Part shown: positions 15,487 through 30,194 of the stretch, one piece after another
How the letters are laid out: the number at the start of each line of letters is the position of its first letter
Numbering within the stretch: the first letter of the stretch is position 1
Origin: Halocaridina rubra
Lineage: Eukaryota; Arthropoda; Malacostraca; Decapoda; Atyidae
Direction: 5' to 3'
Assembly: GCA_037179515.1 (NCBI GenBank)
Contig: JAXCGZ010005698.1
Coordinates: forward strand, 45,001-109,000
Length of the DNA: 64,000 bases
Translations under genes and position numbers: made by a program
Notes under the pieces: generated by a model
The model's database searches: none
What the model was told of the DNA's origin: nothing
What the model saw: only the letters and a program-made list of their open reading frames with translations

Positions 15487-16260
15487 TAGGTCAACCCCAT
15501 TGGATACAACATGATACTCTCCAGCCCAACTGTTGATGGGTTGCCAGATCAGAACGAGAGTCCCAGAGATAAAGTCAAAGCTACTTCCTACTAGGCCAAA
15601 TCTGAACAGAGTCGCAGAAAATGATGCCAAAAAGAAACTGGCGAGTGCTCAGAGTTATAATAATCATCATGGAGCTAGAACCTTATCAATAATCAGACCA
15701 CAAGCCAAAATTCTTACAAGGAATCCCATTAATAAGAAATAAAATCATGAACCCTGTGAATTAATTTCCCAAACTGGAAGTAGGTCTTATGTAATAGGGA
15801 AAAGAAGGCACATAAAGCCTATTGTGGAGACTAATTTTACTGATAATCAGAATGGGGCTAATAGTTCTCAAAATCAAATTGAGGAAGATGAAGCCCTTAA
15901 ACAATTAAGGAAGAGAGCTCCATCCACTCAGCAACCTGATGGTTTTGAGAGTAGCATACAGCCAGAAGCAAAAAGTAGTTTGACCCAGTAACAGACGAGA
16001 TTGGGTCAAACAGTCAAGCCCGCCAGGAGGCTGAATCTTTAAAAAAAGAAAAAAAATAAGTTTCCCTTTCAGTATGAATGATATTGTTGTTAGTTTATTT
16101 AATTAGTTTTGGAAAAGTTTCTATTATTCTCTCAGGAGTCTTGTTTAGTTTCGGGCTTGATTTTCTTAAGCTGAGAGATGATAAGCAAGCGCTGAAATTG
16201 TACAGTATGAAGAAAAAAAAAATAGTAATAGTTCAAAAAGGGGGAAGTTTTGCAGAATAA
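15487..16260 (+). mobile_element. Gypsy-like retrotransposon fragment, right half
   Basis: Directly after the Tigger element, the integrase frame resumes as gg tca acc cca ttg gat (STPLDTT), followed by SPAQLLMGCQIRTRVPEIKS, the usual C-terminal integrase segment. It then runs into a Lys/Asn/Gln-rich tail to about 15990. A purine run at 16217-16229 (caaaaagggggaag) could be the polypurine tract before a 3' LTR, but no LTR pair was recognised. Confidence 0.75.
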
Positions 16261-16734
16261 GTTTTAGTTAGATTCTTTGTTTGGTTCAGATCCTTTTCAT
16301 GAAGCGTGTGATTTCTGATCCCCTTTTTGTTTACTTTATGACTTTTCTGTTGTTTATTGGGCATGCGCACTTATTATTATTGTGATTCTTGACAAAGGGA
16401 CTGCAAAAAGTAAATCCACTCATGTAATAGCACTTAAACTCCACTAAAACATTGGAAAGATCTATCTTGTATAAATGTATCGGCCCATGGTAAGTCATAC
16501 ATTGATGAGCAATCATACAAAAGTTTAAACCTGAATACAATGAATCTACCTGTTCTGGGGCTTATATAATCCGATTACTTAACTAGTTCACTTAAGCAAT
16601 CAATCTTTTGAAGCACAATCCAGAAATAGGTTTCAACTTCTAGTTATCTATGAACACACACTCAGCATAACTCACTGCATGTCAAATGTAATTATCTGAT
16701 GCCGCAGCTCCATTAGCCTTACTCCCAAAGATAT
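16261..16734. other. Unassigned; possible remnant of a gypsy 3' LTR
   Basis: Lies between a candidate polypurine tract and the satellite. No coding region. An LTR identity is only a guess from position. Confidence 0.25.
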
Positions 16735-19210
<2,476 letters not shown>

Positions 19211-22200
19211 TGTGATTACCTTATTCATTACCTAATTGTTTTTACGGGAAAGAGCCCAAAGCTCGTACCTTCCCGTCTCCTGATCGGTTCCATTTTAGAC
19301 TTAGTGATACTTATCATACCCGTCCTTAAAACTATTGATTGAGATAGCATTAACTACCTCCTCGCTTAGCGAATTAAAATTATCAACTAGTCTTACACTT
19401 AAAAAGTATTTCCTTACCTCCTGCAAAGAAGTTTTCTTAAGAAACTTAAAACTATGACCTCTAGTTCTAGAGCCAACTATATCAAAATATCGATCCCTAT
19501 CCACTCTATCACAACCATGAAGGAATTTAAAGACTGTCACCATATCCCCCCCTCAATCTTCTAGCTTCGAGTGATGGTAAGTCTAATTCCCTCAGCCTCT
19601 CATCATAACTGAGATTACATTTTTTGGCACCAGTTTCGTGGCATGTCTTTGAACTTTTTCAAGCTTAGCTATGTGCTTTTTCAAGTGCGGATTCCAAAAG
19701 GGGGCTGCATATTCGAGATTTGGCCTCACATAGGTTACATAAATGTTTCTGAGCATTTCCTTGTTCATGTGCCTTAAGGCTACCCTTACATTTGATAAGA
19801 ATGCATATGCTGTCCTTACTATGCCATTTATATGAATTTCTGGAGACAAATCTGCTAGTATGTTTACTCATAGATCTCTCTCATTTTCTGTCTCTTGAAG
19901 GTGTACTCCAGCCTCCAACTAGTCAAGCTTGGGCCTTCTTGCGCTTGTACCCATTCTCATTACCTTACATTTTGAAGCATTGAATTTCATTAGCCACTTT
20001 TCTGACCACACGTGCAGACTATTTAGATCTTCCTGAAGTTCTCTACCATTGTTCTCGTTTCCTACTTTCTTCACAATCTTTGCATCATCTGCAAACATAT
20101 TTTTAAATGAATTTACAGACTAAGGTAGGTCATTTACATATACAAGGAACAAAAGTGGCCCTAAAACTGAACCATGTGGAACTCCACTACTAACTCTTCT
20201 CCATTCAGAGACTGAGTGTCTTACTCTAACCCTCTGTTCCCTTCCTTCTAAGTAAGTTTTTATCCATTTCAAGACATTTCCACTCATTCTAGCCATTGCT
20301 TGCAGCTTCCTAATAAGTCTCCCATGTGGAACAGTGTCAAACGTTTTCTGTAAGTCTAGGAATATGCAATCTGCCCAGCCCTCTCATTCCTGTAAGATTC
20401 GGCTTACCTCATCATAAAATTCTAATAAGTTTGTTACTGTTGATCTACCTTCTCTGAAGCCATGTTGCCTCACTGACAAAAAGTTGAAGAATTCCAAGTG
20501 AAGAGAGATATGTTTCCTTATTAGTTTCTCCATAACTTTGCATATTATGCTGGTCAGGGAAACTGGTCTATAGTTCAGAGCCGTATCCCTCCTTCCATTT
20601 TTGAAGATAGGTATCACGTTTGCTTGTTTCCAGCATCTTGGAATCTCCCCTGACTCCAGTGACTTTTTAAATATGATACTTATTGCCACTGATATTGAAT
20701 TTGCGCATTTTTTAAGTACATGAGGGGATATGTCATCAGGACCTGTAGCTTATGAACATCTAAATCCATCAGCGCTTTGCATACCTCTGTGGCTGTAAGG
20801 TTGATGTTCTCTATTACCTACCCTTGAGCTTCTATCTCTGCAATCTGAGGGGTATTTTCTACTGTGAATACTGACTGAAACTCCTTGTTCAATTCTTTGC
20901 AGATCTCTTCATCCGTCTCAGTGATGCTTCCATCCTCTCTCTTAAGCCTTAAAACCTGTTCTTTTACCTTCAGTTTTCCTCTGATAAAGCTGTGGAAAAG
21001 CTTGGGATTTTCTTTAGCCTTCCTGGTGATGTCCCCCTCATAGTCTCTCTCTGCTTGTCTTCATTTACTTAGGTAGTCATTTCTTGCTCTTTTGTTGGCT
21101 TGCCAGGCATTTATGTTTTTTCTCCCCCTATACCTTTTCCAGCATTTGTTTCTCCACTCCTTAGCTCTTTTACACTCATTATCGAACCATTTCTCTCTGG
21201 CATGAATTACACCTACTTTGGTGACAGGTATGCAGCAGTCTACTATCTTGCTATATTTCTCACAAAAGATGTCATACATTTCTTGTACAGATGTGTTGTA
21301 AAATAAGGTTCTCCAGTCAATAACTGCAAAAAGCTCATTCATTTTGATGTAATCTCTTTTCGGATAGTTCCTCCTCATGTCCTCAATGCCTCTACTCTCA
21401 TTCAGAATATCTTCAATGATATATTCCATCAACAACACACAGTGGTCACTCTTTCCAATTGGTGGTTCATACTCAATTTGTTCGATATCCAACACATTAT
21501 CTGTGAATACTAGATCAAGTAGTGATGGCTCATCCCCTCCCCTGGCCCTCATTGGTTCCATTACATGTTGGTGTAGTTAATTCCCTTGTACACAATGTAG
21601 GAATCTTGCTCCGAATGAGTCCTCACTACTGTGTGGGTCAAGATTTATCCACTCTATCTCTTTATGATTAAAATATCCCATAATTAAAATCCTACATTTT
21701 CTCTCCCGTGCCATGTTAACAACTGAGTTTATGACTTCAATAGTACCCATATGACTTTCCTCATGAATTTCTAGCCTATTCTGTTTCCTTGATGGTTATA
21801 TAAAAGAGTTATTATAATGCTCTCTAATCCAGTATTTATGCGAGCAACAAGAAATTCCTTGAACTCACTTTCTATAACCAAGTTTATTTCTTCAACTTGA
21901 ATCCTTTCACTTATGAGCAGTGCTATCCCTCCACCAGTCTTCTCAGATCTTTCAACCCTTAATATTCTGAAGCCCTTAGGAAAAACTGTGATACTGTTTA
22001 TGTCCTCACTCAACTTAGTCTCTGTAATTGCTACTATATCTGCCTTACTGTTGTGAATCCTATCTTTTAATTCTACTGCCTTACCAGCTAATCCATCAGC
22101 ATTTGTGTATAACAATCTTAATGAGGCCCAATCCCCTGATCTTCTGTCATTATCTTCTTCATCTCCCCTTTGTCTGGAAGAACTCTGAAATGAAAATTTT

Positions 22201-23414
22201 TCTTCTCTTCTTCATTTCTTTTCTCATTTAACCTTCTTGCCTCTTGCAACAAGTTTTTGATATTTCCCATCTCTTCCTGTGTTCTGTATCGTCTAATGAA
22301 CACTTCTTTGAATTCCTGAAGGTCTTTCAGACTTTTTTTTCTCAACAATATATCCCTACATGTTTCCCCTCTCTCAAAGGTTACTTTTGTTGGTCTCAGC
22401 TTTCCTTCCCTCGAATATTTGCCTAGTTGGTGAATGTTTACAATATCCTCATGACCACAAACTACTCCAAGCTTTCTTATCAGGTCTACAACTCTAGCTT
22501 TATTTTCTTCAAGTCTCCCCTGCCATGTTGGCTCCTGGGATTCGCATTTGCCTGAGATTACCACTGTCTTCTCTTTATCAAGTGCCTGTTTAATCATTGG
22601 ATTTGCCCTGTCCATCACAACGTCTTTTATTTTTTCGATTACTGTCTTTTTATAGCAACTGTTTGTATGTTTTCCAGTGCCACCACCTTTACAGCCTCTT
22701 TTACTGCCACATTCCCCTTTAGTGCATCAACAAAGGAAGTTTTCATGGCATCATGTCCCATATTCAGCTCCTGGAACCCTTTTTGAAACTTTTCAATGTT
22801 TTCCTTAATCTGGACATTCCAAGCTGCAATCTCGTCTCTCTCAGAAGAGAGCAGTTAACTAACATCTAATTCATTTAGGTTGTCATTCAGCTGTTTGTTT
22901 TTATCTTCTTGTTTAGAAATTTTTTTTTCTAGTTCACTCTTTTCCCCTGCCAGCTTCTTTATTCGTTTTTCTAGTTCCTTTCTCTCCTGCCCTTTTGCTT
23001 TATTTGCTTCCTACAAAGGTCTTATTTCCTCTCTGAGTGTTTAATTTTCTTTCCTTTCTCTATCCATATCCCGAATTTTATCATCAAGGCTTATAACCAT
23101 TGCCTCTAATTCCTTGATTTTCTGTTTTAGTCTCCTAATAGCTACCCCTCCTCCCGACCCATGGGTGGGAGAGGTTTGGGACAGAGATGGCCTCATTTTT
23201 ATGTTTTCCCTTTCACAGAGTATAGAAAGAAGAGAAAGAGAAAAAAAAAGAGAGAAAAACTTTTAGTTAAGCTTCACACAGAATTTTTTTATCTCCATAT
23301 AAGTGCTATTTAGTGACTCAATTTATCTCTTTTCTGGTAACACACATCTTAACCTAAAAATTTGACTATGGTAATTTGAGGATAAAAAGAAAAGAAAATG
23401 CTAACAAAAACAAA
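19211..23414 (-). mobile_element. LINE-B, near full length but decayed (copy 3)
   Basis: Tail at 19213 (gtgattaccttattcattaccta), then, on the minus strand and in order from high to low coordinates: 5' UTR (23201-23414), ORF1 remains (22118-23197) and ORF2 remains. The ORF2 remains comprise endonuclease pieces at 21771-22115 and 21061-21561, RT at 20384-20689 and ~20030-20380, and the C-terminus at 19301-19849. Many frameshifts and stops separate them. The 5' end matches the 5' UTR of the next copy up to about 27630, so both began as long insertions. It is more diverged than copy 4. Confidence 0.9.
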
Positions 23415-23511
23415 AGTGTGTGATTACCTAATTGTGATTACCTAATTGTGTTTACGGGAAAGAGCCCAAAGCTCGTATCTTCCCGTCTCCTGATCGGTTC
23501 CATTTTTAGAC

Positions 23512-26334
23512 TTAGTGATACTTATCATACCTGTCCTTAAAACTATGGATTGAGGTAGCATTAACTACCTCCTCGCTTAGCGAATTCCAATTATCAACTA
23601 CTCTTACACTGAAAAAGTATTTCCTTACATCCTGCAAACAAGTTTTCTTCCGAAGCTTCAAACTATGACCTCTAGTTCTAGAGCCAGCCATATCGAAATA
23701 TCGATCCCTATCCACTCTATCATAACCATGAAGGAATTTAAAGACTGTCACCATATCCCCCCTTACTCTTCTAGCTTCGAGTGATGGCAAGTCTAATTTC
23801 CTCAGCCTCTCATCATAACCGAGATTGCGTATTTCTGGCACCAGTTTCGTGGCATGTCTTTGAACTTTTTCAAGCTTAGCTATGTGCTTTTTCAAGTGCG
23901 GATTCCAAAAGGGGGCTGCATATTCGAGTTTTGGCCTCACATAGGTTACATAAATATTTCTGAACATTTCCTTGTCCATGTGCCTGAAGGCTACCCTTAC
24001 ATTTGATAAGAATGCATATGCTGCCCTTACTACGCCATTTATATGTATTTCTGGAGACAAATCTGCCAATATGTTTACTCCTAGATCTCTCTCATTTTCT
24101 GTCTCCTGAAGTTGTACTCCAGCCACCGAGTAGTCAAGCTTGGGCCTTCTTGCACTTGTACCCATTCTCATTACCTTACATTTTGAAGTATTGAATTTCA
24201 TTAGCCACTTTTCTGACTACTCATGCAGATTATTTAGATCCTCCTGAAGTTCTCTACCATTGTTCTCGTTTTTTACTTTCTTCACAATCTTTGCATCATC
24301 TGCAAACATATTCATGAATGAATTTACAGACTCTGGTAGGTCATTTACATATACAAGGAACAAAAGTGGCCCTAAAACTGAACCCTGTGGAACTCCACTA
24401 CTAACTCTTCTCCATTCAGACACTGAGTGTCTTACTCTAACCCTCTGTTCCCTTCCTTCTAAGTAAGTTTTTATCCATTCCAAGACATTTCCACCTATTC
24501 TAGCCATTGATTGCAGCTTCCTAATAAGTCTCCCATGTGGAACAGTGTCAAACGCTTTCTGGAAGTCTAGGAATATGCAATCTGCCCAGCCCTCTCTTTC
24601 CTGTAAGATTTGGCTTACCTCATCATAAAATTCTAATAAGTTTGTTACTGTTGATCTTCCTTCTCTGAAGCCATGTTGCCTCACTGACAAAAAGTTGAAG
24701 GATTCCAAGTGAAGAGAGATATGTTTCCTTAGTAGTTTCTCCATAAGTTTGCAAACTATGCTGGTCAAGGAAACTGGTCTATAGTTCAGAGCCGTATCCC
24801 TCCTTCCCTTTTTGAAGATAGGTATCACATTTGCTTGTTTCCAGCATCTTGGAATCTCCCCCGACTCCAATGACTCCTTAAATATGATACTTAGTGCCAC
24901 TGATATTGTGTTTGCGCATTTTTTAAGCACATGAGGGGATATGTCATCAGGACCTGTAGCTTTATGAACATCTAAATCCATCAGCGCTTTGCATACCTCT
25001 GTGGCTGTAAGGTTGATGTTCTCTAATACCGGCCCTTGAGCTTCTATCACTGCAATCTGAGGGGGTGGGGTATATTCTACTGTAAATACTGACTGAAACT
25101 CCTTGTTCAATTCTTTGCAGATCTCTTCGTCCGTCTCAGTGATGCTTCCATCCGCTCTCTTTAGCCTTAAAACCTGTTCTTTTACCTTCAGTTTTCCTCT
25201 GATAAAGCTGTGGAAAAGCTTGGGATTTTCTTTAGCCTTCCTGGTGATGTCCCTCTCATAATCTTTCTCTGCCTCTCTCCTTTTACTTAGGTAGTCGTTT
25301 CTTGCTCTTTTGTAGGTTTGCCAGGCATTTATGTTTTTTCTCCTCCTATACCTTTTCCAGCATTTGTCTCTCCACTCCTTAGCTCTTTTACACCCATTAT
25401 CGAACCATTTCTCTCTGGCATGAATTACACCTACTTTGGTGACAGGTATGCAGCAATCTACTATCTTCCCATATTTCTCACAAAAGATGTCATACATTTC
25501 TTGTACAGATTTGTTGTAAAATAAGGTTCTCCAGTCAATAACTGCAAAAAGCTCATTCATTTTGATGTAATCTCCTTTCTGATAGTTCTTCCTCATGTCC
25601 TCAGTGCCTCTACTCTCAGGAAGAATGTCTTCAATGATATACTCCATCAACAACACACAGTGGTCACTCTTTCCAATTGGTGGTTCATACTCAATATTTT
25701 CAATATCCAACACATTATCTGTGAACACCAGATCAAGTAGTGATGGCTCATCCCCACCCCTGGCTCTTGTTGGTTCCATTACATGTTGGTGTAGGAAATT
25801 CCCTTGTACGCAATCTAGGAATCTTGCCCCAAAGGAGTCCTCACCACTGTGTGGGTCAAGATTTATCCAATCTATCTCTTTATGATTAAAGTCTCCCATA
25901 ATCAAAATCCTACATTTTTTCTCCCGCGCCATGTTAACAACTGAGTTTATGACTTCAATCGTACCTATATGACTTTCCTCATAAATTTCAAGCCTATTTT
26001 GGTTCCTTGGTGGGTTGTATACAACAGTTATTATAATGCTCTCTGACCCAGTATTTATGCGAGCAACAAGAAATTCCCTGAACTCACTTTCTATAGCCAA
26101 GTTTATCTCTTCAACTTGAATCCTCTCACTTATGAGCAGTGCTATCCCTCCACCAGTCCTCTCAGATCTTTCGACCCTTAGTATTCTGAAGCCCTTAGGA
26201 AAAACTGTGACACTGTTTATGTCCTCACTCAACTTAGTCTCTGTAATTGCTACTATATCTGCCTTACTGTTGTGAATCCTATCTTTTAATTCTACTGCCT
26301 TACCAGCTAATCCATCAGCATTTGTGTATAACAA
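23512..26334 (-). pseudogene. LINE-B ORF2: endonuclease-reverse transcriptase with one premature TAG
   Basis: About 940 codons. From the first counted codon: APE endonuclease with TETKL (Glu ~32), MGDFNHKEIDW (~146-156) and GKSDHCVL (~221-228). A linker follows, then reverse transcriptase with [35 protein letters not shown] and the catalytic FADDAK (~677-682). After codon 705 a TAG (24217-24219) stands where other copies have a Trp codon; the remaining ~229 codons (23512-24201) are open and hold the C-terminal domain (RPKLEYAAPFWNPHLKKHI). There is no ATG at the 5' edge: the first open codons are read -1 relative to ORF1. All catalytic motifs seem intact, so this copy is disabled mainly by the single stop. 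Confidence 0.88.
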
Positions 26335-26336
26335 TC

Positions 26337-27416
26337 TTAATGAGGCCCCATCCCCTGATCTTCTGTCATTATCTTCTTTATCTCCCCTTTGTCTGGAAGT
26401 ATTCCGTAACGAAAATTTTTCTTCTCTTCTTCATTTCTTTCATCATTTAACCTTCTTGCCTCTTGCAACAAGTTTTTGATCTTTCCCATCTCTTCCTGTG
26501 TTCTGTATCGTCTAATGAACACTTCTTTGCATTCTTGAAGGTCTTTTAGACTTTTTTTTCTCAACAATATTTCCCTACATGTCTCCCCTCTCTCAAAGGT
26601 TACTTTTGTTGGTCTCGGCTTTCCTTCCCTCGAATATTTACCTAGTTGGTGTATGTTTACAATATCCTCAGGACCACATACTACTCCAAGCTTTCTTATC
26701 AGGCCTACAACGTTAGCTTTATTTTCTTCAAGTCTCCCCTGCCATGTTGGCTCCTGGGATTCACTTATGCCTGAGATTACCACTGTCTTCTCCTTATCAA
26801 GTGCCTGTCTGATGAGTGGGTTTGCCCTTTCCATCACAACGTCTTTCATTTTTTCGATTACTGTCTCTTTATAGTCAACTGTTTGTATGTTTTCCAGTGC
26901 CACCACCTTTACAGCCTCTTTTACTGCCACATTCCCCTTTAGTGCATCAGCAAAGGACGTTTTCATGGCATCATTTTCCATATTCAGCTCCTGGAACTCT
27001 TTTCTGAACTGTTCAATGTTTTCCTTAATCTGAACATTCCAAGCAGCAATCTCGTCTCTCTCAGAAGATAGCAGTGAACTAACATCTAATTCCTTTAGGT
27101 TGTCATTTAGCTGTTTGTTTTTATCTTCTTGATTAGAAATTCTAGATTCTAGTTGACTCTTTTCCCCTTCCAGCTTCTTTATTCTTTTTTCTAGTTCCTT
27201 TCTCTCCTGCCCTTGTGCTTTATTTGCTTCCTCCAAAGATCTTATTTGTTCTCTGAGTGTTTCATTCTCTTTCATTTCTCCATCCATATTCCGAATTTTA
27301 TCATCAAGGCTTGTAACCATTTCCTCTAACTTCTTGATTCTCTGTTTAAGTCCTCTGATGACTACCCCTTCTCCCGACCCATGGGTGGGAGAGGTTTGGG
27401 ACAGAGATGGCTTCAT
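26337..27416 (-). pseudogene. LINE-B ORF1: coiled-coil RNA-binding protein
   Basis: 359 codons from a clear ATG (27416) with no internal stop. Residues ~25-135 are heptad-rich (LKQRIKKLEEMVTSLDDKI, ELEKRIKKLEGEKSQLESRI) and should form a trimeric or dimeric coiled coil. Residues ~205-300 (TVVISGISES, LGKYSREGKPRPTKVTFE, LKDLQECKEVFIRR) resemble the RRM-like domain of LINE ORF1 proteins that coats element RNA. The C-terminus is basic then acidic, ending GMGPH. It is intact, so it is listed as a pseudogene only because the element as a whole is probably inactive. The RRM call is by pattern and not tested. Confidence 0.8.
26412..26418 (-). promoter_or_regulatory. Candidate -1 frameshift site between LINE-B ORF1 and ORF2
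   Basis: On the minus strand the ORF1 frame reads aag aaa aat ttt cgt, giving the slippery pattern A AAT TTT. The -1 frame is closed by TGA just upstream (26431-26433) and is open from here into ORF2. ORF1 ends 75 bases later (TAA 26337-26339). The heptamer is kept in copy 3 near 22196-22202 but is altered in the copy at 53850. Downstream pairing structure was not examined. Confidence 0.3.
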
Positions 27417-28335
27417 TTTTATGTTCTCCCTCTCACAGAATATAGAAAGAAGACGAGAAAGAGGAAAAAAAAAAAAAGAAAAGAGAAAAACTTCTAATTT
27501 ACCTTCACACAGAATTTTTATATCTCCATATAAGTGCTATTTAGTGACTCAGTTTGTCTCCCTTCTGGTAACACACATCTTAACTTAAAAACTTGACCAT
27601 GGTAATTTAAGTATAAAAAGAAAAAGAAAAACAAAAGTCAAACCTGAAGGAAAATTCGAATTTGTGTTCGAGGTGGCACCCACCTGTTTCTGTTATATAT
27701 TCTTCCTAACTGATAAACTGACTTGCTAACCAAGATATGTTATCACGGGATTTAGACTTTACATTTAACTCAATATATATACAAAATAACAAAATAGCAA
27801 ACGAGAAAGCTAAAAGAAAAGCAAAAAAAAAAATGAAGAAAATAGGACTGCTGTACTACTTGGCAACTTAACTCAGTACTGTTGACAGGTGGGTATTTGG
27901 TAATTTTTTTTTCTTTTATTATTCAATTTTTTCGTGTATCAAACTAACTAACTAGTTAATATAAATGGGAAGGATACTGTTTTTAACAATATATAGAACC
28001 ACAGGATCAGGTAAAACGGCTTAAGAGCTTTCCCCAGTTTACACAAAAAATTAGGTAATGTGGTGTGAGGCTCCACGTCTGGCAACTCTTCTAGATTTCC
28101 CTCAAGGCAGAATCTGGACGGCAGCTTCTCTCTCTTCCTCACGAAAAAGTTCTCAATTTTTTTCCTTTAATATGAACAGTCTCGTCTTACAACAAATATT
28201 AGTTTTTGTACTCACAATACTCTGCAGGATTTCAGATTTTTGGAAATTATGGTAAAGTTTTCCACTAAGCACTTTAGTCACTCGAAACAGTTTAAATTTT
28301 AAGAGGAGCAATTCCGTGTGTCACTGAACGCGCGG
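27417..28335 (-). other. Probable 5' leader of LINE-B copy 4
   Basis: Contains an A/G-rich run (27440-27490) and a block shared with copy 3 (tatctccatataagtgctat). A short minus-strand open frame at 27948-28142 (64 codons) has no recognised homologue. Beyond 27630 the assignment is only by position. Confidence 0.4.
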
Positions 28336-28349
28336 TGTGTGATTGTGTG

Positions 28350-28400
28350 TGCATATATATATGTATGTATGTACGTATGTATGTATATATGCATGCATGC
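28350..28400. repeat. Short (ATGT)n/(CATG)n microsatellite
   Basis: gcatatatatatgtatgtatgtacgtatgtatg type tract just before the next LINE-B tail. Confidence 0.7.
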
Positions 28401-29345
28401 GGTTACTTAGCTGTGATTACCTTTTTGTGCATATGGGGAAGAGCCCTATGCTTGAAACTTCATATCTCCTGGTCTGTTCCATTTTTGTACTCTATGATAC
28501 TTATCATATTCGTCCTTACAGTTAGCATCAACTACTTTTTTGCTTAGCAGATTTCAATCATCAACTATTCTTACACCAATAAAGTACTTCCTTACATCCC
28601 GCAGCGAAATTTTCTAATGATGCTTCAAGCCATGACCTATAGTTCTAAAGCCACCCATATTAAATATCTCTTTATGCGCACGCTCAGAAAATCATGAAGG
28701 AATATGAAAACCGTCACCATATCCCTCTCTTCCTTCTAGCTGCAAATGATGGCATTTCTAACTCCCTCAGCCATTCTTTATAATTAAGATTGTGTATCTC
28801 AGTCACCAACTTCTTAGCATGTCTTTGATTTTTTCCAGTTTCCAATATGCTTTTTCAAGTACGGATACCAAAAGCATGCTGCATATGCAAGCTTTGGCCT
28901 TACATGAGTTACATAAATATTCCTGAACATTCCTTGTTCATGTGTCTGAAGGCCACCCTTACCTTTACCAGGAAAGCATATGCAGCTTTTAATATACCAC
29001 TTATTTGCATTTCCGGAGACTAATCTGCCAATACGTTTATGCCTTGAACTCTCTCATTCTCCATCTCCCGAAGTTTTGCAATTTCCAGTGAGTACCCAAA
29101 TTGGGCCTTCTTGTACTTGTGCTCAATCTAATGGCTTTCCGTTTTGAAGCATTGAATTTCATTAGTCACTTTTCTAACCACTCATGCAGACAATTTATGG
29201 GTTCCTGAAGTTCTCTACTTTCTTCACAATCTTTCATAATCTGCAAGCATATATGGAAATGCATCTACAGACTTCGGTAGGTCAATTATATATACGAGGA
29301 ACAAAAATGGTCTTAAAACTGATCTTTGTGGAGCCCCACTACCAG
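28401..29345 (-). mobile_element. LINE-B, old diverged copy (copy 5)
   Basis: Tail-like start (ttagctgtgattaccttttt, tggggaagagccc) then antisense ORF2 C-terminus and RT end, ending near the GPFLFLVYIIDLP segment at 29300. It is much more diverged than other copies and truncated at the RT box where SSGVPQG would be. Same orientation as every other LINE-B. Confidence 0.8.
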
Positions 29346-29640
29346 GGCCTATGGGTGTGGGGGTCCAGCCAGTACTTTGTTCCGGGGTACAAGAGCTAAG
29401 AAGGGCACCACAGCAACCATGCAACATCCGTCCTCCTTCGAAAACAAGCACTTACTACTACCCCCAGTCCGACTTTCACTTATATTCACATACATAAACA
29501 TCACCATACTTATCACACCACACTTACTATTTTTTATTAATGTTTATTATTAATTATTGTAGGCCTAGTTGAATAGACATGTTATAACACCAAGAGTACT
29601 CCCTACAGCCTGGGGTAGATGGATAAATGCGTAAATTAGC
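29346..29640. other. Unassigned stretch
   Basis: C/A-rich sequence with no recognised gene or repeat. Confidence 0.3.
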
Positions 29641-30135
29641 GTAGTGATCAGGGTTTCCAAATCAGGATTAACAGTACGTTTTAATGCTGTTAAGAGGTTG
29701 GCTGAAAATTTTGATTTTTTAAGGAAATATTCCATAATGTCTTACATCAATACCCTACATATCTTAATGATGAAGATTTTGTAGAAGAAAAGCAACATAT
29801 GCCAGCAGTACATAAAGATAATTTTTGAAAGCCAGAACTGAAACATCTAGAATTATTATATTTGTTAACAGACTTTTAGTTGTGTGAAATATTTCCAAAT
29901 GTTTGTATTAATGTGAGGATATTGTTGACAATTCTAGCTACAGTAGCATCAGCTGAAAGATCTTTTAGTAAGCTCAAGCTTATAAAATAATAATTGAGGT
30001 CTACAATGTCTCAAACCAGACTTGTTCATCTTGCACAACTGGGTACTGAATATGGCATTGCCAGACAAACTGATTTTGATGGTGTTATTAGAAATTTTGC
30101 AAACGAAAAAGCCAGAAAAGCACATTTTGATTAGT
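29640..30135 (+). pseudogene. hAT transposase C-terminal remnant
   Basis: From about 29922 the + strand reads LTILATVASAERSFSKLKLIK, two stops, LRSTMSQTRLVHLAQL and a charged tail ending at TAG 30133. The SAERSFS...LIK..LRS.M...RL..LA pattern is the hAT family dimerisation domain. Weaker pieces upstream (KRLAENFDFL near 29690) fit the same protein. No terminal inverted repeats or 8-bp target duplication were found. Confidence 0.75.
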
Positions 30136-30194
30136 ACTCTAGTTAAATGTTAAATTTTTTGTTTGTTTATATTTTTAAGGAACGTATTTTCTTT

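Larger units (their letters stand above)
23415..28335 (-). mobile_element. LINE-B, most complete copy (copy 4), CR1-like
   Basis: A non-LTR retrotransposon with 3' tail at 23415-23460, ORF2 (23512-26334 with one in-frame stop), ORF1 (26337-27416) and 5' leader upstream. The order endonuclease, reverse transcriptase, C-terminal domain and the lack of RNase H fit CR1/jockey-type LINEs. A coiled-coil plus RRM-like ORF1 occurs in several of these clades; the exact clade needs a tree. The 5' boundary is uncertain: homology with copy 3 ends near 27630, and 27640-28335 may be extra 5' leader or unrelated DNA. Confidence 0.9.

Noticed and set aside
24260..24466. Short + strand frames inside the LINE-B copies (repeated at 46223, 25318 and 47282)
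   Set aside because: They recur only because the element recurs and are antisense to ORF2 with its conserved motifs.
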